Shown: positions 48,521 through 57,998, counted from the first letter of the stretch. The stretch is DNA of 64,000 bases from CBDCCV01 sp965215025 (GCA_965215025.1 CBDCCV010000002.1:1798001-1862000); one strand, 5' to 3'. The notes: generated by a model from the sequence alone, not told the origin. Program-made: numbers and translations.

Positions 48521-51190
48521 ATGGAACCGCAAAACAAACGCATCATCGCCATCAATATCGAGGAGGAGATGAAATCCTCGTATATTGATTATAGCATGTC
48601 GGTCATTGTCTCGCGCGCGCTGCCGGACGTGCGCGACGGCCTCAAGCCCGTGCACCGCCGCGTCTTGTACAGCATGAGCGAGCTAGGCCTCACCGCCGGC
48701 GCCACGTACAAGAAGAGCGCGCGCATCGTGGGCGAGTGCCTTGGAAAGTACCACCCGCACGGCGACTCCTCGGTGTACGACACGCAGGTGCGCATGGCGC
48801 AGGACTGGAGCCTGCGCTACCCCTTGGTGGACGGCCAGGGCAACTACGGCTCGGTAGACGGCGACGCCGCCGCGGCCATGCGCTACACCGAGGCGCGCAT
48901 GACGAAGATCGCCGAGGAACTCCTGCGCGACATTGGCAAGGAGACGGTGGACACGCGCGAGAACTTCGACGGCTCGCTGCAAGAGCCGGAGGTTTTGCCG
49001 GCGGCGTTCCCGAACATGCTTGTCAACGGCTCGGACGGCATCGCCGTCGGGATGGCTACGAAGATCCCGCCGCATAACCTCGGCGAGGCCATCGACGCCG
49101 TCGTCGCCTACATCGACGATCCGGAGATCACCGTGGATGGGCTGATGCAGCACTGCCCGGCGCCGGACTTCCCCACGGGCGGCCTCATCCACGGCTACTC
49201 GGGCGTGCGCGAGGCGTACCGCACGGGCCGAGGCCGCGTGATCATGCGCGCGAAGATGCACGAGGAGGAGATCCGCCCCGGCCGCATGGCCCTCATCGCC
49301 ACCGAGATCCCGTATCAGGTCAACAAGGCCACGCTGCTCGAAAAAGTGGCCGGCCTCGTCAAGGACGAGCGCATCGACGGCATCTCCGACATGCGCGACG
49401 AATCCGACCGCGAGGGGATGCGCATCGTGATCGAGCTGAAGCGCGACGCCGTCCCGCTCGTCGTCCAGAACAAGCTGTACAAGTACTCGCAGTTCCAGCA
49501 GACGTTTGGCGTGAACATGGTCGCCCTCGTGGGCGGACGGCCAAAAGTGCTCACGCTCCTCGACGCCGTGCACCACTACGTCGAGCACCGGCACGAGGTT
49601 GTCGTCCGGCGCACGCGCTACGACCTGCGCCGGGCTAAGGACCGCGCGCACGTCCTCGAAGGCCTCACGCTCGCCCTCGACCACCTCGACGCGGTGATCA
49701 CCATCATCCGCCACTCCGAGGACACCGAGGAGGCGCGTGAGAACCTCATGCGCGGCGTCTACCCGCAGCAGCTCTCCGAGGCGGATCTCAAGGCCCTCGG
49801 CGTCCCCCTCGAAACACCCGCCGAGCGCATGAGCGAGGGTGGCGAGCGCGGCGTCATCGTTAGAGAAGATGGCGAGATCCCGGACGACTACGTGCGCCGC
49901 CCCTGGCTCTCGCGCGTGCAGGCCGACGCCATCCTGGCGCTACGCCTCTCGCGCCTGACGGGGATGGAACGCGAGAAGATTCTTTCGGAATACCGGCAGA
50001 TCATCCAAGAGATCGAGCGGCTGGAGAGCATCCTCGCCTCGCGCCCCTTGCGGATGCAGATCATCCGCGACGAGCTGCTGGAGGTGAAAGAGCAGTTCGC
50101 CGACGCGCGCCGCACGGAGATCGACTACGCCGGCGGTGGCGACATCGACATGGAGGACCTCATCGAGGACGAGCAGGTCGTCGTCACCGTGACGCACCAG
50201 GGCCTCACGAAGCGCACGCCGGTTTCGGAGTACCGCAAGCAGGGGCGCGGCGGGCGCGGGATGCGCGGCACCGGCAAGCGCGAGGACGACTACATCGAGC
50301 ACCTCTTCACGAGCCACAACCACGACTGGCTCCTCTTCTTCACCGATCACGGGCAGTGCTACTGGCTGCGCGTCTACGAAATCCCCGAAGGCAGCCGCAC
50401 GGCCCAGGGCCGCTCCATCCGCAACCTCATCCAGATCGCCCCGGACGACCGCCTGCGCGCCGTCCTCGCGGTGAAGAAGGAGGACTTCGAGAGCGAGGAT
50501 TTCCTGAACGCGCACCACGTCCTCATGGCGACGCGCCAAGGCCAAGTCAAAAAAACGACGCTCGAAGCCTTCTCGCGCCCGCGCGCCGACGGCATCATCG
50601 CCATCTCCATCGAGGAGGGCGACGAGCTGATCGAGGCGCACCTCACCAGCGGCGAGGCGCACGTGATGATCGCCTCCTCGGCGGGGTACGCCGTCCGGTT
50701 CCACGAGGAGGACGCGCGCCCGATGGGGCGCAACACGCGCGGCGTGCGCGGCATCCGCCTGGGGAAGGGGCAGGAGGTCGTGGGCATGATCACCGTCGAG
50801 CCGGACGAGGTCGAGCCGTGCGTCCTCTCCGTAAGCGCCAACGGCTACGGCAAGCGCTCGGAGCTGAGCGAGTACCGCGTGCAGAGCCGCGGCGGCAAGG
50901 GCATCATCACCCTGAAGACGACGCGGCGCACCGGCCCGCTCGTCTCCATCAAAGGGGTCCAGGACGAGGACGACCTGATGATCATCACGCGCCAGGGCAC
51001 GATGATCCGCACGCACGTGGAGGGCATCTCCACGATGGGCCGCAACACGCAGGGCGTGCGCGTGATCAACCTCAAGGGCCAAGACGCCATCGCCGACGTC
51101 ACGCGCGTGGTCATCGACGAGGACGAGGACGCCGCCGCCGTGGACGCCTCCTCCAACGGCCACGCGCCTGAGGAGGCGCCGGCGACGTGA
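48521..51190 (+). CDS. gyrA: DNA gyrase subunit A
   Basis: 889 residues. The numbering coincides with E. coli in the N-terminal part: catalytic Tyr122 in AAMRYTEAR, and the quinolone-determining region GKYHPHGDSSVYDTQVRMAQ with Ser83 and Asp87, i.e. the sensitive residues. The C-terminal beta-pinwheel carries the GyrA box QGRGGRG (in YRKQGRGGRGMRG). ParC lacks this box, so gyrase A is favoured. Works with GyrB to introduce negative supercoils. A strong terminator follows at 51225. Confidence 0.98.
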   Translation: MEPQNKRIIAINIEEEMKSSYIDYSMSVIVSRALPDVRDGLKPVHRRVLYSMSELGLTAGATYKKSARIVGECLGKYHPHGDSSVYDTQVRMAQDWSLRYPLVDGQGNYGSVDGDAAAAMRYTEARMTKIAEELLRDIGKETVDTRENFDGSLQEPEVLPAAFPNMLVNGSDGIAVGMATKIPPHNLGEAIDAVVAYIDDPEITVDGLMQHCPAPDFPTGGLIHGYSGVREAYRTGRGRVIMRAKMHEEEIRPGRMALIATEIPYQVNKATLLEKVAGLVKDERIDGISDMRDESDREGMRIVIELKRDAVPLVVQNKLYKYSQFQQTFGVNMVALVGGRPKVLTLLDAVHHYVEHRHEVVVRRTRYDLRRAKDRAHVLEGLTLALDHLDAVITIIRHSEDTEEARENLMRGVYPQQLSEADLKALGVPLETPAERMSEGGERGVIVREDGEIPDDYVRRPWLSRVQADAILALRLSRLTGMEREKILSEYRQIIQEIERLESILASRPLRMQIIRDELLEVKEQFADARRTEIDYAGGGDIDMEDLIEDEQVVVTVTHQGLTKRTPVSEYRKQGRGGRGMRGTGKREDDYIEHLFTSHNHDWLLFFTDHGQCYWLRVYEIPEGSRTAQGRSIRNLIQIAPDDRLRAVLAVKKEDFESEDFLNAHHVLMATRQGQVKKTTLEAFSRPRADGIIAISIEEGDELIEAHLTSGEAHVMIASSAGYAVRFHEEDARPMGRNTRGVRGIRLGKGQEVVGMITVEPDEVEPCVLSVSANGYGKRSELSEYRVQSRGGKGIITLKTTRRTGPLVSIKGVQDEDDLMIITRQGTMIRTHVEGISTMGRNTQGVRVINLKGQDAIADVTRVVIDEDEDAAAVDASSNGHAPEEAPAT

Positions 51191-51224
51191 GCTTTGCTTG
51201 TTCGCCAGCATGAGAAAAAAGGCC

Positions 51225-51260
51225 GCGACGTTCCTTTCGGAGCGCGTCGCGGCCTTTCCT
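51225..51260. terminator. Bidirectional terminator between gyrA and the convergent protease gene
   Basis: AAAGGCCGCGACG (51228-51240) pairs perfectly with CGTCGCGGCCTTT (51245-51257 region), with A-rich and T-rich flanks on the two sides, so it can end transcription from either strand. Confidence 0.8.
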
Positions 51261-51293
51261 GTTTCGCTGCAGCCGGGCTGCCTTCTCGGGGGG

Positions 51294-53039
51294 CTATTTT
51301 ACCACCACCACCTCGCGCACCTCGGCGAAGTCTTCCCCTTGGATGCGGAGAAAGTAGACGCCGCTCGGGAGCGTCCGGACGTTGAAGCGGATGCGGTCCT
51401 CCTGCTCCACGCGCTCGTCGAAGATGCGCGCCACGTGCTGCCCGAGCGTGTTGTAGGCGTCCACGGTGACGTTCTGCGCGTCCTCCACCACGACGTTGAC
51501 TGTGGCCTGCGACTCCGCCGTAAGAGGGTTGGGGTAGACGCTGGAGAGCGCCACCACGTCCGGCTCGATGAAGAGGTCGCGCTCCGGGCTGAACTCGGGG
51601 TCCGGCTGCTCCCCGTCGAAAAGAGCGAGCCGGAACGTGTAGCTGCCCGGCTCCACATCTGACACGTCGAGTTCACAACGAATCCCTCCGTTGCCCTCCT
51701 CACACACGCCGCCGCTACCCACGGTGACAGTCTCTACCGTCCGGAACCTCTCCTCCCCGAACGCGCGCTGCTGCACCTCCACGGTCTCTACGCCGGCGTT
51801 GTTGTTGAGCACCCAGTTTACGCGGGCGGCGCTTTCTTCTAAGCGCGCCTCCACCTCAAAGGCAATAAGCGCGACGTTGAGCAGCACCTGGCAGTCCGGC
51901 CCCATCCCCCAGCCCATGTCGCGGAACATGCCGCAGGTGATCGAGCCGGGACTCTGCACCACCTCGCGGAAGGCTATCCGCGGCGACATGAGCGCGTTGT
52001 CGTCGCCTGCCGGATACGTCTCCTCGTCCAGGTGCGAGTAACTCGATCCCTGGTTCCACATCGTAGGCGCGTACAGCTCCGGAGGCGCCGTGCCGCCGTT
52101 GCCTATGATGGCACCCTCGCCCTCGAAGAAGACGTCATTGCTCGTGAGCACCTGCCGTAGCTCGTCGGACGGGTTCGGGTACACGTCCGTGTTGATGAGA
52201 AACGTCCCATCCTCGTCCACGGCAAAGCGGTCGTAGATGGACGGCACGTCGGGGTTGTCGATGTCGAAGGGCCAGAAGCCTTCTTCGCCCGCGATGGTGG
52301 AATCCGCGTCTTCGACGGTCATCGAGCCGAAGAAACCGAGGCCGTGGCCCAGCTCGTGCAGGACCACGCTGGTGAAGTCGATCTCGTTGGCAGCCGGGTC
52401 GCCCGTGCCGTAGTACCAGCTGGCCTCGCTGCTGAAGCGAGCGATGATGTCCGGCGCGTCGTTGGGGACGCTGCTGCTCTGCTCAGCCACGTTCTCGCCC
52501 AAGACGGCGTCGGCGAGGGCGTCGCCGTAGAGCGTGCAGACGTCGTTCTCAGCGGGGTCGTTGCAGTCCACGTCCTGGTCGCTGTCGATAAGGAACCACA
52601 GGTTGTTCGGGCCGGCGCTGCCGAGGACGTTCTCGCCGAGTTCTTCAAACGAAGCCTCAACCCTGATCGTCACGGGCGAGTCGATGTGCTGCGCCCAGAT
52701 GTCCACGGCGCGCTGGAAGGCCGTCTGCGCCTCCTGCCCCTCGGCCCCGTCGAAGCCGTTGTAGTCCACCTCGAAGTTGGCCGTCTTTTGGTACGCCGGA
52801 CGCTTGAGCAGCACACGCGGCTGCACCTCGGAGGCCGGCAAAACCGCCCCCGGATGCAGCACGCAGATGTCCTCCGGCGCGATGCTCGTCGGCGCCGCCT
52901 CTACGCGCAAGCGCGGTCCCTCGCCGAAGCGCTGCTGCGCCCCGGCCGTCTCCGCGCTACAAAAAAAGGCGACCCACACGCCAAGGAGCAGGACGCCGGC
53001 AGGGCGCAGCACGCGGAAAAGCGGAAACGGATCGGTCAT
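51294..53039 (-). CDS. Secreted zinc metalloprotease-like protein with T9SS sorting domain
   Basis: 581 residues from ATG 53039. Signal peptide (PAGVLLLGVWVAFFCSAETA). The catalytic motif is VVLHELGHGLGFFGS (HExxHxxGF-type) at about residue 215. A beta domain follows (VNWVLNNNAGVETVEVQQRA), and the final 80 residues are a type IX secretion sorting domain (VYPNPLTAESQATVNVVVED, VDAYNTLGQHVARIFDERVE, LPSGVYFLRIQGEDF, VREVVVVK). The protein should pass the outer membrane through the T9SS. Peptide substrate unknown. Confidence 0.88.
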   Translation of the reverse strand: MTDPFPLFRVLRPAGVLLLGVWVAFFCSAETAGAQQRFGEGPRLRVEAAPTSIAPEDICVLHPGAVLPASEVQPRVLLKRPAYQKTANFEVDYNGFDGAEGQEAQTAFQRAVDIWAQHIDSPVTIRVEASFEELGENVLGSAGPNNLWFLIDSDQDVDCNDPAENDVCTLYGDALADAVLGENVAEQSSSVPNDAPDIIARFSSEASWYYGTGDPAANEIDFTSVVLHELGHGLGFFGSMTVEDADSTIAGEEGFWPFDIDNPDVPSIYDRFAVDEDGTFLINTDVYPNPSDELRQVLTSNDVFFEGEGAIIGNGGTAPPELYAPTMWNQGSSYSHLDEETYPAGDDNALMSPRIAFREVVQSPGSITCGMFRDMGWGMGPDCQVLLNVALIAFEVEARLEESAARVNWVLNNNAGVETVEVQQRAFGEERFRTVETVTVGSGGVCEEGNGGIRCELDVSDVEPGSYTFRLALFDGEQPDPEFSPERDLFIEPDVVALSSVYPNPLTAESQATVNVVVEDAQNVTVDAYNTLGQHVARIFDERVEQEDRIRFNVRTLPSGVYFLRIQGEDFAEVREVVVVK

Positions 53040-53277
53040 GGTAGCAGTCCCCAGCGGAAGCGGTAGAGCGTTTCTGAGAAGTGGAGGGCGCCGCCCGCTG
53101 CGGGGCGCAAGAGAAGCAAGATAATGCGTGCAGAAATCGTACCGGAGCGCTCCAGGCGGATGGACGCGCAGGTCTCGCCAGCAGGCGGCGTGAGGTAGCG
53201 AAAGGATGTGAAAGATAAGCGCCGCCGCCAACAACCTCAACGGCTCGTGCGCTGCCGCCGGAGCAAGCCGCCCGGCC

Positions 53278-53640
53278 TCAGCCGGCCTCGCGCCCGGCAG
53301 CCTCCGGGCTGAACGCCGGCGCGCACACGGCCCAGTACTCCGCCTCCTCTTTCTCAGACGGGTTGCTGTAGCGGATGCGCTCGCCCGCCTCTACGAGCAC
53401 CGTCTCGCCCGCGCCCACGTCCGCTGCGCCGCCGGCGTGCTCCACGCGCATGGTGCCGCTCAGAACGATGGTGACCTCGTCAAACGCCGGCGTCTGGAAC
53501 GGCTCGCTCCAGCCGGGCGGCGCCACCATGTGCGCCACCGAGAGCGCCTCGGTCCCCGTCCGGGCGCGCCCGACGTACTCTTCGATGAGCTTGCCCTTGG
53601 GCGCCGGAATCCGCTTCGGGTGGGAGATTTTTTTGACCAT
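53278..53640 (-). CDS. Small cupin protein
   Basis: 120 residues. KGKLIEEYVGRARTGTEALS, WSEPFQTPAFDEVTIVLSGT, MRVEHAGGAADVGAGETVLV, EAGERIRYSNPSEKEEAEYW. The first motif lacks the usual His pair (EPFQTPAFDEVTIVLSG), so metal binding is doubtful. It lies downstream of lat on the same strand, 46 bases away with a palindromic repeat between, and could be cotranscribed. Function not predictable. Confidence 0.75.
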   Translation of the reverse strand: MVKKISHPKRIPAPKGKLIEEYVGRARTGTEALSVAHMVAPPGWSEPFQTPAFDEVTIVLSGTMRVEHAGGAADVGAGETVLVEAGERIRYSNPSEKEEAEYWAVCAPAFSPEAAGREAG

Positions 53641-53661
53641 GACACTGCGGCGTGAACGTGG

Positions 53662-53689
53662 GCAGGGACACGATGTATCGCGCCCCTAC
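53662..53689. repeat. 28-bp palindromic repeat, diverged copy 4
   Basis: GCAGGGACACGATG and TATCGCGCCCCTAC form an imperfect version of the palindrome at 16052. The TAG stop of lat (53686-53688) lies in it. Confidence 0.7.
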
Positions 53690-55029
53690 GCGGCGGCTTC
53701 GACGGCGCGCGTGAGGCGCTCCACGCCCTCGTCCACCTCCTCTTCCGAGATGGTGAGCGGCGGGCGGAAACGGATCGAGCGCTCGCCGCAACCCAGGAGC
53801 AGCACGCCTTCCTCGAAGGCCTGCGCCTTGACGCGGTTGCGCGCCTCGGTGGTGGGCAGGTCGAAGGCGCACATGAGGCCGCGCCCGCGCGCGTTCGTCA
53901 CGGTGGGGTGCGCCTCGGCCATTTCCCTGAGGCGCTTCTGCAAATGGTCGCCTACCGAGCCGGCACGCTCCACGAGGTGGTCTTCTTCAAGGATCTCCAG
54001 GATGCGGTCGAAGCGCACCATGTCCACGAGGTTGCCGCCCCAGGTGGAGTTGATCCGGCTCGGCTCGGCGAAGACGTGGCCCTCGACCTCGTCGAGTTTT
54101 TCCGAGGCCAGGACGCCGCACACCTGCGTTTTCTTGCCGAAGGCGAGGAGGTCCGGCTCCACGCCCAGCGCCTCATGCGCCCAGAAGCGGCCCGTGATGC
54201 CCACGCCCGTCTGCACCTCGTCAAAGATGAGGAGCGCCTCGTTCTCGTGCGCGAGGTCTTTAAGCCTTTGCAGAAACGCGGGGCGGAAGTGGTTGTCGCC
54301 GCCCTCGCCCTGGATCGGTTCGAGGATGACGCAGGCGATGTCGTCTTTGCGCTCGTGGAAGTAACGCTTGGCCTGGCTGAGCGCGCGCTCTTCGTGTTCT
54401 TCCACGCGCTCGACCTCCGCATCGTCCACGGGGAAGCGGAGCTTCGGGTTCGTGATGCGCGGCCAGTCGAACTTCGGGAAGTACATCGTCTTCCGGGGGT
54501 CGGCCGTGTTCGTCAAAGAGAGCGTGTAGCCCGAGCGCCCGTGGAAGGCCTGGTCGAGGTGGAGGACCTGGTGGCCTACCTCGCGGCGGTACCCTTTGCG
54601 GAAGTTCTTGCGCACCTTCCAGTCGAAGGCCGCCTTGAGCGCGTTCTCCACGGCGAGCGCCCCGCCCGAGATGAAGAAGACGTACGGCAGATACGCGGGG
54701 ATGCCCACGCGGCTGAAGGTAGAAAGGAACCGCGCCAGAAGGCCCGTCTTGACGTCCGAGTTGGTGACCTTGTTGAGGGCCGCGCGCGTGAGCCGCTCCA
54801 TGAACGCGGCGTCCGAGCGCAGCTTCGGGTGGTTCATCCCGAGCGGGCTGGAGGCGAAGAAGCCGTAGAAGTCGATGTACGCCTCGCCCGTTTCTTCATC
54901 GACGAGGTAGACGCCCTCGCTCTCGTCCAGGTCCAGGACCATCGGCATCATGCCCTCGGTGAGCATGTGTTTTTGAAGGATGCCGGGGACGGCCTCAGGC
55001 GTCATCGCGTCGAAGTCGGTGATCTGCAT
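53686..55029 (-). CDS. lat: L-lysine 6-aminotransferase
   Basis: 447 residues from ATG 55029. Class III aminotransferase with the Lat-specific N-terminus (PGILQKHMLTEGMMPMVLDL, DFYGFFASSPLGMNHPKL). PLP site: VFFISGGALAVENALKAAFD, HVLHLDQAFHGRSGYTLS-like HQVLHLDQAFHGRSGYTLSL, EPIQGEGGDNHFRPAFLQRL, IFDEVQTGVGITGRFWAHEA and the Schiff-base lysine in FGKKTQ. It turns lysine plus 2-oxoglutarate into aminoadipate semialdehyde (piperideine-6-carboxylate) and glutamate, for lysine breakdown or osmolyte precursors. The stop codon lies in a palindromic repeat. Confidence 0.92.
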   Translation of the reverse strand: MQITDFDAMTPEAVPGILQKHMLTEGMMPMVLDLDESEGVYLVDEETGEAYIDFYGFFASSPLGMNHPKLRSDAAFMERLTRAALNKVTNSDVKTGLLARFLSTFSRVGIPAYLPYVFFISGGALAVENALKAAFDWKVRKNFRKGYRREVGHQVLHLDQAFHGRSGYTLSLTNTADPRKTMYFPKFDWPRITNPKLRFPVDDAEVERVEEHEERALSQAKRYFHERKDDIACVILEPIQGEGGDNHFRPAFLQRLKDLAHENEALLIFDEVQTGVGITGRFWAHEALGVEPDLLAFGKKTQVCGVLASEKLDEVEGHVFAEPSRINSTWGGNLVDMVRFDRILEILEEDHLVERAGSVGDHLQKRLREMAEAHPTVTNARGRGLMCAFDLPTTEARNRVKAQAFEEGVLLLGCGERSIRFRPPLTISEEEVDEGVERLTRAVEAAA

Positions 55030-55275
55030 AGACGGAGCGGTTGAGTGTGGGAGCGTGGTGGCATGAGAGCCTCTCACAGTACAAAACGCCAACGCAAAAG
55101 GCACGCCGATGTGCCTGCCTGGAGCGCGCTCAGCCGCAGCCCCGCGCAGGAACGCGGCTCGGCAGCCTCCGTACCAGTTTGCCCGCCCGCGCCGCCCCTC
55201 TGATGCCGCTTTCTTGAGCCGGCTTCTGGGCGTCTGCCGCGCCGGCTTCTGCTGCACCAGCTGCCTCCTGCTTTC

Positions 55276-56301
55276 ATGCCTGACACGAAGTTTTCTCTCA
55301 AGGAACGCGCCACCGAGAAGCGCCCCAAAGCGCCCGGCGAGGTCGCCCTCAAAAGCGTCGGCAGGGAGGCGTTCGAGCCGCAAGGCGACGGCGCAGCTTC
55401 CGGCGACGGGGCCGACGGCTTCCTCGAGCTGCCCGTCGTCGAAAACCGCAACCAGAACCGGCGCGGCCAGCGGCCTGACTGGCTCCGCGTCAAGCTCCCC
55501 TACGGCACCGAGTACAAGAAGACGCTCGACCTCGTAGAAGAGTACGACCTCCACACCGTGTGCCAGAGCGCGCGCTGCCCGAACATGGGCGAGTGCTGGT
55601 CAGCCGGCACGGCTACGTTCATGATCCTGGGCGACGTGTGCACGCGCTCGTGCGGCTTCTGCGCCGTGAAGACGGGCCGCCCCACCACCGGCCTGGACTA
55701 CGACGAGCCGCGCCGCGTGGCCGAGGCCGTCGCCCGGATGCAGCTCCGGCACGCCGTCATCACCTCCGTCAACCGCGACGAGCGCCAAGACGGCGGCGCG
55801 CCCATCTTCGCCGAGACCATCCGCCTTATCCGCGAGAAGAATCCCGGCTGCACCGTCGAGGTCTTGACGCCGGACTTCCGCGGGATCGAGGCAGCCGTCT
55901 ACGAGGTGTTCGACGCCCGGCCCGACCTCTTCAACCACAACGTCGAGACGGTCCCGCGTCTTTACCGCCGCGTCCGCCCGCAAGCCGACTACGGGCGCTC
56001 GCTCCGCGTCTTGGAGATGGCGAAAGAAGCCGGCCTGCGTACGAAGAGCGGCATCATGGTTGGCCTCGGCGAGGACAAAGACGAAGTCCTCGCGCTCATG
56101 GACGACTTCGCCGAGATCGGCCTCGACGTGATGACCATCGGGCAGTACCTCCAGCCGACGAAGATGCACCTTCCGGTGGAGGAGTTCGTGCACCCGGACG
56201 TGTTCACGTGGTACAAGAAAGAGGGCGAGGCGCGCGGCATCGAGCACGTCGAAAGCAGCCCGCTCACCCGGTCAAGCTACCACGCCGAGCGGCACGTGTA
56301 A
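55276..56301 (+). CDS. lipA: Lipoyl synthase
   Basis: 341 residues. Auxiliary cluster cysteines in HTVCQSARCPNMGECWSAG, radical SAM CxxxCxxC in VCTRSCGFCAVKTGRP, and the C-terminal RSSYHA serine motif that ligates the auxiliary cluster. It inserts sulfur into octanoyl-E2/GcvH to form lipoyl groups. The N-terminal extension of about 55 residues (Gly/Asp-rich GDGAASGDGADGFLELPVVE) is longer than in most LipA proteins. Confidence 0.96.
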   Translation: MPDTKFSLKERATEKRPKAPGEVALKSVGREAFEPQGDGAASGDGADGFLELPVVENRNQNRRGQRPDWLRVKLPYGTEYKKTLDLVEEYDLHTVCQSARCPNMGECWSAGTATFMILGDVCTRSCGFCAVKTGRPTTGLDYDEPRRVAEAVARMQLRHAVITSVNRDERQDGGAPIFAETIRLIREKNPGCTVEVLTPDFRGIEAAVYEVFDARPDLFNHNVETVPRLYRRVRPQADYGRSLRVLEMAKEAGLRTKSGIMVGLGEDKDEVLALMDDFAEIGLDVMTIGQYLQPTKMHLPVEEFVHPDVFTWYKKEGEARGIEHVESSPLTRSSYHAERHV

Positions 56302-56326
56302 CGCGCCCTGAGTACCGATTACTCGC

Positions 56327-56599
56327 ATGGCAAATGCTTCCACGATTGAGCGCCTGCTTTCTGAGTTTGACGCCTTCGATACAGGAGAAAGAAGCGTCTT
56401 AGATGTGCAGCGCGCTCTGCTCGCACACGGCTCTGCTCTCGAAGCTACGCCCGAGAACTGGCAAGAGCAGATCAAACGCTGGGATGCGGCACTTGACGCC
56501 GCCCGATTTACGCAATCGAAGCGGGAACGCAGGAAAACGGCAGAGCGAATTATACGAGAGTTTTGTGAGGCGCTTTCGTCGTGGCACACCTCCGATTAG
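56327..56599 (+). CDS. Small hypothetical protein
   Basis: 90 residues, helical and charged: IERLLSEFDAFDTGERSVLD, VQRALLAHGSALEATPENWQ, KRWDAALDAARFTQSKRERR, REFCEALSS. No signal peptide or family recognised. GC is lower than that of lipA, 25 bases upstream. It directly precedes the MntA/HepT-like pair and may have arrived with it. Confidence 0.55.
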   Translation: MANASTIERLLSEFDAFDTGERSVLDVQRALLAHGSALEATPENWQEQIKRWDAALDAARFTQSKRERRKTAERIIREFCEALSSWHTSD

Positions 56600-56637
56600 A
56601 ATTGCAGACGGATATAGCTCGTACTCAGAGGCCACAG

Positions 56638-56979
56638 ATGCACACGCCTGCCGGCCTTGCCGAAGCGAATGTGCCGGCAGCCGTCGTGGCGACCGTAGCC
56701 CGCGCGGCTTCGCACCCGTTCGTGCGGCGCGTGGTGCTCTTCGGCTCTCGCGCGCGCGGCGACCACGGCCCGCGCTCCGACGTGGACCTCGCCGTCGAGG
56801 CGCCGGAGGCTGACCGACGCGCTTGGCTCGACCTCGTCCATCAGCTTGAAGCGGCCGAGACGCTGCTCTTCGTCCAGGTCATCCGCTTGGAAACCGCCTC
56901 GCCGGCTTTGCGCGCACGCATCCTCCGCGAAGGCGTCACGCTCTATGACCAATCCGAAAGCGCAGCAGAGCCTCAGTAA
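56638..56979 (+). CDS. MntA-like nucleotidyltransferase (antitoxin of MNT/HEPN pair)
   Basis: 113 residues from ATG 56638 (GTG 56581 possible). VVLFGSRARGDHGPRSDVDL is the minimal nucleotidyltransferase motif GS-x9-DxD, and the C-terminal AETLLFVQVIRLETASPALR completes the small fold. In type VII systems MntA adds AMP to the HEPN toxin and blocks it. It overlaps the HEPN gene by 35 bases. Confidence 0.88.
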   Translation: MHTPAGLAEANVPAAVVATVARAASHPFVRRVVLFGSRARGDHGPRSDVDLAVEAPEADRRAWLDLVHQLEAAETLLFVQVIRLETASPALRARILREGVTLYDQSESAAEPQ

Positions 56980-57364
56980 CCTGAGCCGGGCGCTGGAGCG
57001 TCTGGAAGAGGCCCTCAGCGAGCCGGCCACGAACAGCCTCGTGGTCGATGGCACGATTCAGCGGTTCGAGTTCGTCATCAAGCTGTTCTGGAAAACGTTC
57101 AAGCGCTTCCTCGCCTACGAAGGCGTCGAGGCTAAGACGCCGCGCGAATCGCTTCGGCAGGCGTACCGGGTTGAGTGGATCAGCGACGAGGCGGCGTGGC
57201 TCGAAATGCTTCACGACCGCAACCGCACCTCGCACGTCTACGACGAGGAGATGGCAGAAGCCATCTACGCCCGCATCCGGCGCAACTTCCCTGTGCTGAA
57301 GCGCGCGCTTCGCCTTCTCGAAAAACGCTACGTGAAGAACGGCGACGGGGAAGCGCAGGCCTAA
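56945..57364 (+). CDS. HepT-like HEPN protein (toxin of MNT/HEPN pair)
   Basis: 139 residues from ATG 56945. Helical, with FVIKLFWKTFKRFLAYEGVE and the catalytic RX4HXY motif in MLHDRNRTSHVYDEEMAEAI. The sequence follows the HI0074/HepT substrate-binding family. HepT toxins cleave RNA; the tyrosine of the motif is the AMPylation target of MntA. The overlap with the upstream gene indicates coupled translation. Confidence 0.88.
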   Translation: MTNPKAQQSLSNLSRALERLEEALSEPATNSLVVDGTIQRFEFVIKLFWKTFKRFLAYEGVEAKTPRESLRQAYRVEWISDEAAWLEMLHDRNRTSHVYDEEMAEAIYARIRRNFPVLKRALRLLEKRYVKNGDGEAQA

Positions 57365-57551
57365 AAGGAAGGCGTTCTGCCAGCGGCAGCAATGCGCCCT
57401 TCTTCTCTTCTTCATGCCCGGCATTCGTTTTGCCCGTAGATGAAGGGCGCCTTGTGCGCCGCCGCTCGCCCATCTGCCTGTTACCGTGCGTGGACAGCGG
57501 CGTCCTGCGGACTTGGCGCTCCGCTTTTCCCCACCCCCGCCCCGATGGCTT

Positions 57552-57998
57552 ATGCGTACGCTCTCGCTTTCGTCTGCTGCCGCTCTCGCGCTTTTCTTCC
57601 TGGCCGGATGCGCCTCGCTTCTCTCCAGTGCCGATCAGCCCGAGTCGCTCGAACCCTTCCAGGTGCCGGCGCCAGTTGAGGCGGTCTACGACGAAGCCCT
57701 CGCGCTCGGCTTCGACCGCGGCTACCACATCGCCTACGCCGTCGAGGACGAGGGCCTCTTGGAGATGGAGCGCCTCGACCGCCGCTTCCCGTACCCGGCG
57801 AAGGTGCGCCGCCTGGACCTCCTCGTGCGGCGCGTGCAGGGCGAAACGGTGGTCCACGCGCGCTACCACTCCTTCGACCCCGATGACCCCGCCGACATCG
57901 AAGTCGCTGACGAGGACCGCGAGGCGGCGCAGGCCTTTGTCGAGGCGTTGCAAAAGCGGCTCTCCGGCTACGCGCGCCGCGCGCCGGAGCGGCCGTAA
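57552..57998 (+). CDS. Small lipoprotein of unknown function
   Basis: 148 residues from ATG 57552 with signal MRTLSLSSAAALALFFLAGC (lipobox FLAGC). The mature part alternates helix and strand (PAPVEAVYDEALALGFDRGY, IAYAVEDEGLLEMERLDRRF, VRRLDLLVRRVQGETVVHAR), like small ACT/DUF-type envelope proteins. No family recognised. It precedes the DUF4097 gene by 64 bases on the same strand. Confidence 0.65.
   Translation: MRTLSLSSAAALALFFLAGCASLLSSADQPESLEPFQVPAPVEAVYDEALALGFDRGYHIAYAVEDEGLLEMERLDRRFPYPAKVRRLDLLVRRVQGETVVHARYHSFDPDDPADIEVADEDREAAQAFVEALQKRLSGYARRAPERP

Noticed and set aside
53908..55044. 378-codon plus-strand open frame opposite lat
   Set aside because: Antisense of the aminotransferase; composition typical of shadow frames.
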